This document shows positions 1 through 5,549 of a stretch of 8,596 bases of DNA, piece by piece; the stretch's first letter is position 1, and every line of letters begins with the position of its first letter. The notes under the pieces were generated by a model, which made no database searches, was not told the DNA's origin, and worked only from the letters and a program-made list of their open reading frames with translations. The stretch spans positions 1 through 8,596 of the forward strand of contig JAKMGS010000079.1 in assembly GCA_022424815.1 (NCBI GenBank), in the 5' to 3' direction. The DNA is from Schleiferiaceae bacterium (GTDB lineage: Bacteria; Bacteroidota; Bacteroidia; Flavobacteriales; Schleiferiaceae). The position numbers and the translations under genes were made by a program.

Positions 1-302
1 CCTTCTACCCAAGCAGTTCTCGGATCCCAATCACTTAGGTTTCCACTTTCGTAGCTTTTAGATCCCTGAGATTTCAAATGTGAAGAAGATTTAACCTCCG
101 ATGGCGCATTGACACAAGCAAACCACAAACCCGGTCCCTCTTCCTCTTCCTCTTTGATCCTATTTGTCCAATCAACAACCTTTTCGCCACCACTGGCATA
201 AAACTCCTTAACAGGAACATCATTAATGTTTTCTACGATTTGATCCGGTTGTTCCCCACATTGTAAAAACAAGAACCCCAGTGATAATGCAAAATATCTC
301 AT
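1..302 (-). CDS. Secreted or lipid-anchored protein with discoidin-like (NADase-type glycan-binding) domain, N-terminal part
   Basis: Partial gene: it starts at the ATG complementary to 300-302 and stays open for 100 codons to the left edge. Residues 1-14 form a hydrophobic signal segment followed by Cys15 (FLQC). This suggests a lipoprotein, although the lipobox is not canonical (Phe at -3, Gln at -1). Residues 51-55 are a run of five glutamates. Around residues 75-100 the motifs YESGNLSDWDP and TAWVE resemble the start of discoidin-like domains, especially the one called the NADase-type glycan-binding domain; this is recognition from memory. The catalytic or main part, if any, lies outside the window, so function is unknown. 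It is divergent from ssrA. I am confident that it is a real gene, moderately so about the domain and less so about lipidation. Confidence 0.75.
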   Translation of the reverse strand, partial: MRYFALSLGFLFLQCGEQPDQIVENINDVPVKEFYASGGEKVVDWTNRIKEEEEEGPGLWFACVNAPSEVKSSSHLKSQGSKSYESGNLSDWDPRTAWVE

Positions 303-323
303 TGTTTATTGATTTAATTCCTT

Positions 324-354
324 CCAAAATAATTAAAAGCATTGACTCTTTCAA
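324..354 (-). promoter_or_regulatory. Candidate promoter of the left-edge lipoprotein gene
   Basis: On the minus strand, TTG (354-352) is followed after 20 nt by TATTTTGG (331-324), close to the Bacteroidota TTG-N19-21-TAnnTTTG arrangement with one mismatch in the -7 box. It would place the transcript start about 15 nt before the ATG at 302. It lies back to back with the ssrA promoter. Confidence 0.4.
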
Positions 355-374
355 TAATAAAGTGGGTATCACAC

Positions 375-382
375 TATCTTTG
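375..382 (+). promoter_or_regulatory. -7 box of the ssrA promoter
   Basis: TATCTTTG matches the Bacteroidota -7 consensus TAnnTTTG exactly and ends 11 nt before the mature tmRNA 5' end at 394. This leaves room for a short leader of the kind removed by RNase P. No well-spaced TTG of the -33 element is present; the nearest, at 342-344, is too far away. Confidence 0.6.
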
Positions 383-393
383 CTTTTTACATC

Positions 394-790
394 GGGGCTG
401 ACTGGTTTTGACAGCAAGCCGAAGGTTGATGTAAGCATGTCGAGCGCGGAAGGGGCAGCTCGTTAATACACCGCTTCACTTTTTATAACTGGCGAAGATT
501 CTTACGCTTTGGCCGCTTAATCTGACAGGATGTCGATTTTGCTAATCCTACACCAGGTGTAGGAGCTGAACATCTCGCAAGAGCCCAAGTCCTGAGGCGC
601 TTGATCACGAGGTGTGGAAAATTCAGGAATGCAATTAGCTCTCGCCTCGCGGGCCAATTCAAGTTAAGAGGCTAAGCCATGATTAGGGTGCTTGTGCTCA
701 GAGATTGGTCGAAAACCTAATCACAAGATAAACATGTAGAAAGCCTCAGGCTTCCTTGTTTGGACGCGAGTTCGATTCTCGCCAGCTCCA
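394..790 (+). ncRNA. ssrA: tmRNA (transfer-messenger RNA)
   Basis: tmRNA rescues stalled ribosomes. It enters like alanyl-tRNA with SmpB, then serves as a short message that adds a degradation tag. The 5' GGGGCTG (394-400) pairs with CAGCTCC (783-789) as the acceptor stem, with one G-U pair, leaving A790 as discriminator. The CCA is not encoded, because the next bases are CTT. The 3' end has a T-arm with stem GCGAG/CTCGC around TTCGATT. The tag frame lies at 491-520, and a perfect 17-nt palindrome (CCTACACC-A-GGTGTAGG, 547-563) sits in the pseudoknot region after the tag. The total of 397 nt suits a one-piece bacterial tmRNA. A strong terminator follows. There is no smpB gene in the window. 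Confidence 0.97.
491..520 (+). other. tmRNA tag-peptide reading frame (GEDSYALAA)
   Basis: The resume codon GGC at 491 is followed by codons for GEDSYALAA and the stop TAA at 518-520. The ALAA end is the usual signal for ClpXP-type proteases. Glycine as the first tag residue, rather than alanine as in E. coli, fits the GExxYALAA type I associate with Bacteroidota. The resume point is inferred by analogy with known tmRNAs, from the TAACT just upstream. Confidence 0.9.
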
Positions 791-812
791 CTTGGTGATC
801 CCGAGAAAGAAC

Positions 813-846
813 AAAGCCAGCGCAATTTTTGTGCTGGCTTTATTTT
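813..846 (+). terminator. Rho-independent terminator of ssrA
   Basis: AAAGCCAGCGCAA (813-825) pairs with TTGTGCTGGCTTT (829-841), giving 13 pairs including one G-U, with a 3-nt loop and then ATTTT. It starts 23 nt after the tmRNA 3' end. It is a near copy of the hairpin at 1710-1738. The stretch from 847 to 1007 is AT-rich and carries no gene or exact promoter consensus that I can see, apart from eight T residues (1000-1007) directly before the next start codon. Confidence 0.9.
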
Positions 847-1007
847 CTGAAAACCTGAATTTTAATACAATTTTTTTGGTGAGATAATTTTCCCTTTCGG
901 CTACATGAACAACTGGTTAATCTAGGTTACGTTATCACAGATAAATGATTTATGAGCGTAATAAATATTAATTATATTGAGGTCAATAAATCAACACTCT
1001 TTTTTTT

Positions 1008-1334
1008 ATGGAATCAACTAATGTAAATCAACAAGACCTGCCAAATCACCAGCTAGTACTTGGTTTAGGAATAGGCTCAATTGTAGCTTGTTGCTGTTAT
1101 GGAATCTTCGGAATCATTTTGGGAATTGTCGCTTTAAGTATGGCGTCCAAGGGATTAAAATTATACGCTGAGAATTCAGTAATGTATACCGAAAAATCCC
1201 ATAGTAATATCAAAACAGGTAAGACCTGTGCAATGATAGGAATAGGTCTTTCTGTCCTTTATTTCATTTACAATATTGTCGTATTCTTCCTGTACGGCGC
1301 ACTATCAATTACTGAAATGATGAACATGTATTAG
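1008..1334 (+). CDS. CCC-motif small membrane protein
   Basis: This 108-residue protein has two predicted membrane helices (about 17-44 and 73-98). Near the N-terminus are LPN (11-13) and, inside the first helix, ACCCYGIFG with Cys28-Cys29-Cys30. This layout matches the small Bacteroidota proteins called CCC-motif membrane proteins, related to the DUF4190 type. Their function is unknown, and family assignment is from memory of the motif. The start is secure because the LPN block lies just after it and the next Met is at residue 46. There is no Shine-Dalgarno sequence; eight T residues precede the ATG directly. It is followed in the same frame by the DUF2752 gene, 24 nt after its TAG stop, so the two are probably co-transcribed and may act together in the inner membrane. 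Confidence 0.85.
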   Translation: MESTNVNQQDLPNHQLVLGLGIGSIVACCCYGIFGIILGIVALSMASKGLKLYAENSVMYTEKSHSNIKTGKTCAMIGIGLSVLYFIYNIVVFFLYGALSITEMMNMY

Positions 1335-1358
1335 GAACTGGTCGAGAATTCTTCTATC

Positions 1359-1664
1359 TTGAATACACTTGTAAATTGGCTTGAAGCCAACATGCTTTCT
1401 TGCTTTTACGTAAAATATTTCGGCACCGCATGCCCTGGATGTGGAATGCAACGATCGCTTATTGCCCTGATTAAAGGAGATTTACTAGAGAGTTTTACTC
1501 TTTATCCTCCCTTAATTTTCACGCTGGCATTAGTCTTTTACTTCGTACTACACCTGTTTATCGGATTTAATCAGGGGGCTAAAATATTGAAATGGCTTTT
1601 CATACTAAATGCCAGTGTAGTTACGGTGAACTATATAATTAAAACTATTTACTCGCCTTATTGA
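1359..1664 (+). CDS. DUF2752 family small membrane protein, TTG start
   Basis: A protein of about 101 residues. The DUF2752 hallmark CPGCGMQRS is at residues 25-33, preceded by CFYVKYFG. Hydrophobic helices lie at about 52-69 and 77-95. The role of the family is unknown; the conserved Cys pair (25 and 28) may bind a metal or be redox active, which is inference. The start chosen is TTG at 1359, because family members, as I remember them, have some residues before the ML-C block. The only ATG upstream of the motif is at 1392 and would leave 90 residues. There is no clear ribosome binding site. The frame is continuous with the upstream CCC-motif gene apart from its TAG, so translational coupling, or even readthrough, would be possible. 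Confidence 0.85.
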   Translation: MNTLVNWLEANMLSCFYVKYFGTACPGCGMQRSLIALIKGDLLESFTLYPPLIFTLALVFYFVLHLFIGFNQGAKILKWLFILNASVVTVNYIIKTIYSPY

Positions 1665-1709
1665 CTTGTAATTTTATCTAATGTTGCAAAATCATTAGTG
1701 TGTAATAGT

Positions 1710-1744
1710 AAAGCCAGCGTAATTCTTACGCTGGCTTTATTTTT
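1710..1744 (+). terminator. Rho-independent terminator of the CCC-motif/DUF2752 pair
   Basis: AAAGCCAGCGTAA (1710-1722) and TTACGCTGGCTTT (1726-1738) form a perfect 13-bp stem with loop TTC, followed by ATTTTT. The T-run is on the plus strand. On the minus strand the stem is followed by ACTATTAC, so it would serve the convergent helicase gene less well. It matches the ssrA terminator at 25 of 29 positions. Confidence 0.9.
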
Positions 1745-1817
1745 CAATCAAATCCTAGTCGCAACTGAATGAATACTTCTATTTCCCAACGAGTATCTAT
1801 CCACGAATAACAGCTGC

Positions 1818-3104
1818 TCAGAATCTTCTCCGAGGCTTGCGCTTGCCACCGCCGGGACCACGAGGACCTTTTGGACGGTCTGATTTTGGCTGGCCGCTAC
1901 GCGCAGGTCGAGGTCCACGCTGGCCGGGCTTTTTAGGCTTGCGGTTTTCTGGATCTGCCCACTCCTCTGCAGCTCCAGATGCAAATGGATGTTCTACTAC
2001 AAGCGGAATCTCCAATTTTATCAACTTCTCGATATCCTTCAGATATTCCCGCTCGTCCGCGGAACAGAAAGATACGCTGCTCCCTGAGGCATCTGCACGA
2101 CCCGTACGCCCGATACGGTGTACATAGGTTTCTGGAATGTTGGGTAGCTCATAGTTCACTACATATTCCAATCCTGAAATATCAATACCACGAGCGGCGA
2201 TATCGGTGGCCACTAAGACTTGTAATTCCCCGTCCTTGAACCCTTTGAGCGCCTTCTGACGTGCATTTTGACTCTTGTTTCCATGAATAGCGGCAGCCTT
2301 GATACCTTTTTTGGACAGGATACGAACGACCTTATCACAGCCGTGTTTAGTGCGTCCAAAGACCAGTGTCTCCCCGTCGAAAGACTTCAACAACTCGACC
2401 AACAAAGCCGGCTTTTCCTTTTTCGAAACGTAATACACTTCCTGCGAGACCCGCTCCGCAGTGGGCTTCGCCACGGCAATGCGTACTTGCTTATAGTTTG
2501 GCTTGAGGATTTGCTCGCTCAATGAGATTATGTCCTTTGGCATGGTGGCCGAGAAGAACAAACTCTGGCGCTTTGGCGGGATGATCTTTAAAAGTTTGCG
2601 GATATCATGGATGAAACCCATATCCAACATCTGATCTGCCTCATCGAGCACAAAGTGCGTCAAAAACCTCAGGTCAATAAAGCCCTGCTGATGCAAATCC
2701 AAGAGTCTACCTGGAGTAGCGACCAAATAGTCTACACCCTTTTTCAGCTGATCCACTTGTGGGTTTTGACCTACACCGCCAAAAATCACCGCTGTGCGCA
2801 ATCCTGTACCGTGGCTGTAGCGCTTGGCATTTTCCCCAACCTGGAGCGCCAGCTCGCGAGTGGGAGTCACGACCAAAGCCTTGATTTTTCTTGTTTTGGA
2901 CGATTTAGCTTGGAGCAAATGCTCAATAATTGGTATGGTAAAAGCAGCAGTTTTACCTGTACCGGTCTGTGCGGTACCAAGCAAGTCGTAACCTTCCAAT
3001 AGAATAGGAATACTCTGAGCTTGAATCGGTGTTGGCTTGGTATATCCTTGATTTTCCAAGGCAGCTAGGATTCGTGAATCGAGTCCTAAGGAATCAAATG
3101 TCAT
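1818..3104 (-). CDS. rhlE: DEAD-box ATP-dependent RNA helicase, RhlE type
   Basis: This 428-residue protein unwinds RNA duplexes using ATP; RhlE-type enzymes act in ribosome assembly and RNA turnover in the cytoplasm. All motifs are present: Phe3 and the Q motif ending at Gln28, motif I AQTGTGKT (45-52), Ia PTRELA (81-86), Ib TPGR (130-133), DEAD (154-157), SAT (185-187), motif V with ATDIAARGIDI (299-309), and HRIGRTGR (329-336). An EHPF block at 371-374 is typical of RhlE. From about 386 the tail is rich in Arg, Lys, Gly and Pro (ending KPRRRF) and probably binds RNA without specificity. The start ATG (3104) directly precedes the FDSLGL block. The gene is single and divergent from the efflux operon. 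The symbol means RhlE subfamily, because Bacteroidota often carry several paralogues. Confidence 0.95.
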   Translation of the reverse strand: MTFDSLGLDSRILAALENQGYTKPTPIQAQSIPILLEGYDLLGTAQTGTGKTAAFTIPIIEHLLQAKSSKTRKIKALVVTPTRELALQVGENAKRYSHGTGLRTAVIFGGVGQNPQVDQLKKGVDYLVATPGRLLDLHQQGFIDLRFLTHFVLDEADQMLDMGFIHDIRKLLKIIPPKRQSLFFSATMPKDIISLSEQILKPNYKQVRIAVAKPTAERVSQEVYYVSKKEKPALLVELLKSFDGETLVFGRTKHGCDKVVRILSKKGIKAAAIHGNKSQNARQKALKGFKDGELQVLVATDIAARGIDISGLEYVVNYELPNIPETYVHRIGRTGRADASGSSVSFCSADEREYLKDIEKLIKLEIPLVVEHPFASGAAEEWADPENRKPKKPGQRGPRPARSGQPKSDRPKGPRGPGGGKRKPRRRF

Positions 3105-3141
3105 AAAGTGGTATTAGGTGCGAACATAATGGAGCGCTATG

Positions 3142-3149
3142 CAAAGGTA
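3142..3149 (-). promoter_or_regulatory. -7 box of the helicase promoter
   Basis: On the minus strand the sequence reads TACCTTTG, an exact TAnnTTTG match, about 37 nt before the helicase ATG. This gives a 5' leader of roughly 30 nt. No TTG at the right -33 distance is visible, so the box alone supports the call. Confidence 0.6.
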
Positions 3150-3168
3150 CTTTAATTCCGTGGATACA

Positions 3169-3200
3169 TTGCACCTGTGATAGTATTACTATTATATTTG
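3169..3200 (+). promoter_or_regulatory. Promoter of the TetR-ABC-HlyD-TolC operon
   Basis: TTG (3169-3171), a 21-nt spacer and TATATTTG (3193-3200) match the Bacteroidota promoter pattern TTG-N19-21-TAnnTTTG in full. Transcription should start near 3205-3208, about 35 nt before the ATG at 3241. Both operator-like palindromes overlap or flank this promoter, which fits autorepression. Confidence 0.7.
3180..3192. promoter_or_regulatory. Candidate operator 1 for the TetR-type regulator
   Basis: ATAGTA-T-TACTAT is a perfect 13-bp palindrome between the -33 and -7 elements, touching the -7 box. It shares the pattern ATWGTWWWACWAT with the palindrome at 3202-3214, and the centres are 22 bp apart, about two helical turns. 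That a TetR dimer binds here is inference from position and symmetry. Confidence 0.5.
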
Positions 3201-3201
3201 C

Positions 3202-3214
3202 ATTGTTAAACAAT
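3202..3214. promoter_or_regulatory. Candidate operator 2 for the TetR-type regulator
   Basis: ATTGTT-A-AACAAT is a perfect 13-bp palindrome starting 2 nt after the -7 box and covering the expected transcription start. It conforms to the same ATWGTWWWACWAT pattern as operator 1. A dimer bound here would block initiation. Confidence 0.55.
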
Positions 3215-3240
3215 TATTTGACTTTAGCGTTAGTATCATT

Positions 3241-3909
3241 ATGAATGCACTGAATATTTCAGTGAGCGCCAAGCTCTACAATAAAAATCCCGAGGAAACC
3301 GACCTCGGCAAACGCATCCTATCCAAGAGTATTGAACTCATGGAAGAGATGGGTTATGAGCATGTGACGTTCAAAAAAATTGGACTCGCCTTAGAAAGCA
3401 CGGAAGCAAGTGTCTATCGCTACTTCCAGAACAAACATCAGCTCCTCGCCTACCTCATCAATTGGTATTGGGGCTGGCTTGAAGTGAAAATGGCACAGGA
3501 ATTCATGATGCTAAACAACGCCGAAGACAAACTCAAGCGCGCCATTGAATTACTGGTAAATCCTATGGGCGAAGACAATCGTATACCACATATTGATGAA
3601 GGACTCTTACAACGAATCGTGGTTGCAGAATACCCTAAAATTTATTTGACCAAAGAGGTAGATACTGAAAATGAAGAAGGTTATTTTCTCGGATACAAAC
3701 GCCTCTGCGATACCCTCGGCAATCTTGCCCTTCAGCTGAACCCTGAATATAAATACCCACATAGTCTGTTCTCGTCCGTAATCTCTGCGGCCCAAAGCCA
3801 GCAGTTCTTCACTGAACACCTACCTCGCCTCTCAGATGCTTCCGCAGGGCGCGGAGCTATTGTTGAATTTCTAACCGAACTGACCCTTAACTCGATTCAA
3901 AAGAAATGA
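3241..3909 (+). CDS. TetR/AcrR-type transcriptional regulator of the efflux operon
   Basis: This 222-residue protein has a DNA-binding helix-turn-helix domain at the N-terminus (about 22-70). It shows the TetR pattern ending VTFKKIG, then ASVYRYFQNKHQLL at 56-69, where the YRYF block ends the recognition helix region. The rest is helical and would form the ligand-binding and dimer part; the ligand cannot be read from sequence. It is longer at the N-terminus than minimal TetR proteins, with about 20 polar residues before the first helix. As first gene of the operon, overlapping the exporter gene by 4 nt (ATGA, 3906-3909), it most likely represses its own operon and releases DNA when it binds the exported compound or a related signal. 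Two palindromes in its promoter support this. Direct evidence for the target is absent. Confidence 0.9.
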   Translation: MNALNISVSAKLYNKNPEETDLGKRILSKSIELMEEMGYEHVTFKKIGLALESTEASVYRYFQNKHQLLAYLINWYWGWLEVKMAQEFMMLNNAEDKLKRAIELLVNPMGEDNRIPHIDEGLLQRIVVAEYPKIYLTKEVDTENEEGYFLGYKRLCDTLGNLALQLNPEYKYPHSLFSSVISAAQSQQFFTEHLPRLSDASAGRGAIVEFLTELTLNSIQKK

Positions 3910-5546
3910 CCAAAAACCCTTTTCAGAAATTTATAGCGATGCTCTCGGAGGACCGCAGAGACATTATGTACTTATATGCCTACTCACTGTTTTACGCCAT
4001 AGTGAATCTGAGCTTACCGTTGGGCGTACAGGCTATTATTGGTCTCATTCAAGCCGGTACAGTGAGCACTAGTTGGATTATTTTAAGTGCTGTCGTTACC
4101 GCAGGGGTGCTGATCGGCGGAGTCTTACAGGTTTTACAATTATCGATTTCAGAGATCCTTCAACAGCGTATTTTCACGCGGGCTGCATTTGAATTCACTT
4201 ACAGGATCCCAAGATTTCAGAATGCTTCAATACGGGGCCAGTATCCTCCTGAGCTCATCAATAGATTCTTCGACACCTTAAATGTTCAGAAGGGGCTTTC
4301 CAAAATTCTTATGGACTTCAGCGCTTCATCATTACAAATTCTCATTGGCCTGATTCTTCTTAGTACCTACCACCCATTCTTCATCACATTTGGTGTAGCA
4401 CTCATCATCGTTTTGGTAGCTATTCTCTATTACACAGGGCCTCGGGGAATGGATAGTAGCATGCAAGAGAGTACTTACAAGTATAAGATTGCTCATTGGC
4501 TAAAGGAAATCGCCCGAACTATGGACACTTTTAAGAGAGCTGGACATACAGAATTGCCTTTAGAACGTACAGATGAATTAGTCAATACATACCTAGAACA
4601 TCGCAAGCGTCACTGGAAAGTGTTAATCTTCCAATACGCAAACATCGTTGGATTCAAAGCCTTTGTTACACTAGGCCTATTGATTATAGGCGGGCTTTTG
4701 GTGATTCAAAACGAAATCAATGTGGGGCAATTCGTTGCTTCAGAAATCGTCATCATTCTCATCATCAACTCTGCGGAGAAATTGATTCTTACCATGGAGC
4801 CTATTTATGACGTTCTCACCGCAGTAGAAAAAATGAGTACCGTCACAAATATTCCACTAGAGGAAGATCAAGGCGCAATGCTCTTTGAATCAATTGATAC
4901 TGGCATGGGAGCGTCAGTCGAGATCAAAGATCTTACCTACATGTCAGAGGATGGTTCAAGAGCAATTCTGGATAAATTGAACTGCAGCATACCTTCAGGG
5001 GCACGAACAGTTATTACCGGCTCGAATGGCTCTGGGAAGTCTACATTATTGAGGTTATTAGCCGTTCAATACGATCCTACTTATGGGACTGTAAACTTTA
5101 ATGGTTATCCATCTGGCAATCTGAATACAGCAGACCTTCGATATCATGTTGGCGATTGCTTTTTAAGTGAAACTCTCTTTGAAGGCACTTTGATTGAGAA
5201 CATCACGTTAGGACGGCCCGAAATTGAGTTGGAAGATGTAAACTGGGCAGTAGAAGGATTAGGGCTACAAGGTTTTGTTCAATCTCTTTCGAAAGGTTAC
5301 GAAACCATGGTGGGACCAACAGCACGGCCACTATCCAGTAGTTTAGTAGAACGAATCTTATTAGCTCGTGCCATTGTAGTGCGTCCACGCCTGCTCTTGT
5401 TAGACGATATCTTCCACCTTTTTGATCCAAAAGAGAGAAAGAGCATTGTTGAGTTCATCTGGGACCCTACCCAGCCTTGGACCCTAGTTGCAGCGTCTAA
5501 TCTAGCTACCGTAAAAGAGAACAGTACCCTAACCATCGAACTATAA
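3906..5546 (+). CDS. ABC exporter subunit, fused membrane and nucleotide-binding domains, with degenerate ATPase motifs
   Basis: This 546-residue half-transporter has about six membrane helices (near 22-50, 54-78, 138-158, 160-177, 245-267 and 275-294), then a nucleotide-binding domain from about 337. There is no N-terminal C39 peptidase domain, so it should not process leader peptides. Walker A is intact (GSNGSGKST, 372-380) and Tyr345 can act as A-loop. Other motifs deviate: the position expected for the Q-loop Gln is Leu420 (in GDCFLSETLF), the LSGGQ signature reads LSSSL (476-480), Walker B LLLLD (496-500) is followed by Asp501 rather than Glu, the D-loop reads HLFD (504-507), and the H-loop His is Ser531 (AASNLAT). 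The frame is intact throughout, so this is not obvious decay, and I believe Bacteroidota relatives have similar signatures. It probably dimerises and works with the downstream adaptor and channel. Substrate is unknown. Confidence 0.9.
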   Translation: MTKNPFQKFIAMLSEDRRDIMYLYAYSLFYAIVNLSLPLGVQAIIGLIQAGTVSTSWIILSAVVTAGVLIGGVLQVLQLSISEILQQRIFTRAAFEFTYRIPRFQNASIRGQYPPELINRFFDTLNVQKGLSKILMDFSASSLQILIGLILLSTYHPFFITFGVALIIVLVAILYYTGPRGMDSSMQESTYKYKIAHWLKEIARTMDTFKRAGHTELPLERTDELVNTYLEHRKRHWKVLIFQYANIVGFKAFVTLGLLIIGGLLVIQNEINVGQFVASEIVIILIINSAEKLILTMEPIYDVLTAVEKMSTVTNIPLEEDQGAMLFESIDTGMGASVEIKDLTYMSEDGSRAILDKLNCSIPSGARTVITGSNGSGKSTLLRLLAVQYDPTYGTVNFNGYPSGNLNTADLRYHVGDCFLSETLFEGTLIENITLGRPEIELEDVNWAVEGLGLQGFVQSLSKGYETMVGPTARPLSSSLVERILLARAIVVRPRLLLLDDIFHLFDPKERKSIVEFIWDPTQPWTLVAASNLATVKENSTLTIEL

Positions 5547-5549
5547 GCC

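Noticed and set aside
223..466. Open frames on both strands overlapping the ssrA 5' end (281-466 plus, 223-438 minus)
   Set aside because: They overlap the tmRNA gene and the lipoprotein start and have no protein-like family signals; they are chance frames.
842..1007. Promoter or small gene between the ssrA terminator and the CCC-motif gene
   Set aside because: No TAnnTTTG match with a proper -33 TTG was found, and only very short frames occur.
813..1738. The two hairpins as attachment sites of an integrated element
   Set aside because: There is no integrase or transposase between them, and each has full terminator character; the repeat is better explained as similar terminators.
1748..3002. 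Several open frames in other frames of the helicase gene, on both strands
   Set aside because: The minus-strand helicase frame has all family motifs across the region; the others are shadows with no domain content.
3607..3819. Minus-strand frame opposite the TetR gene
   Set aside because: It is antisense to a clearly recognisable regulator and shows no motif.
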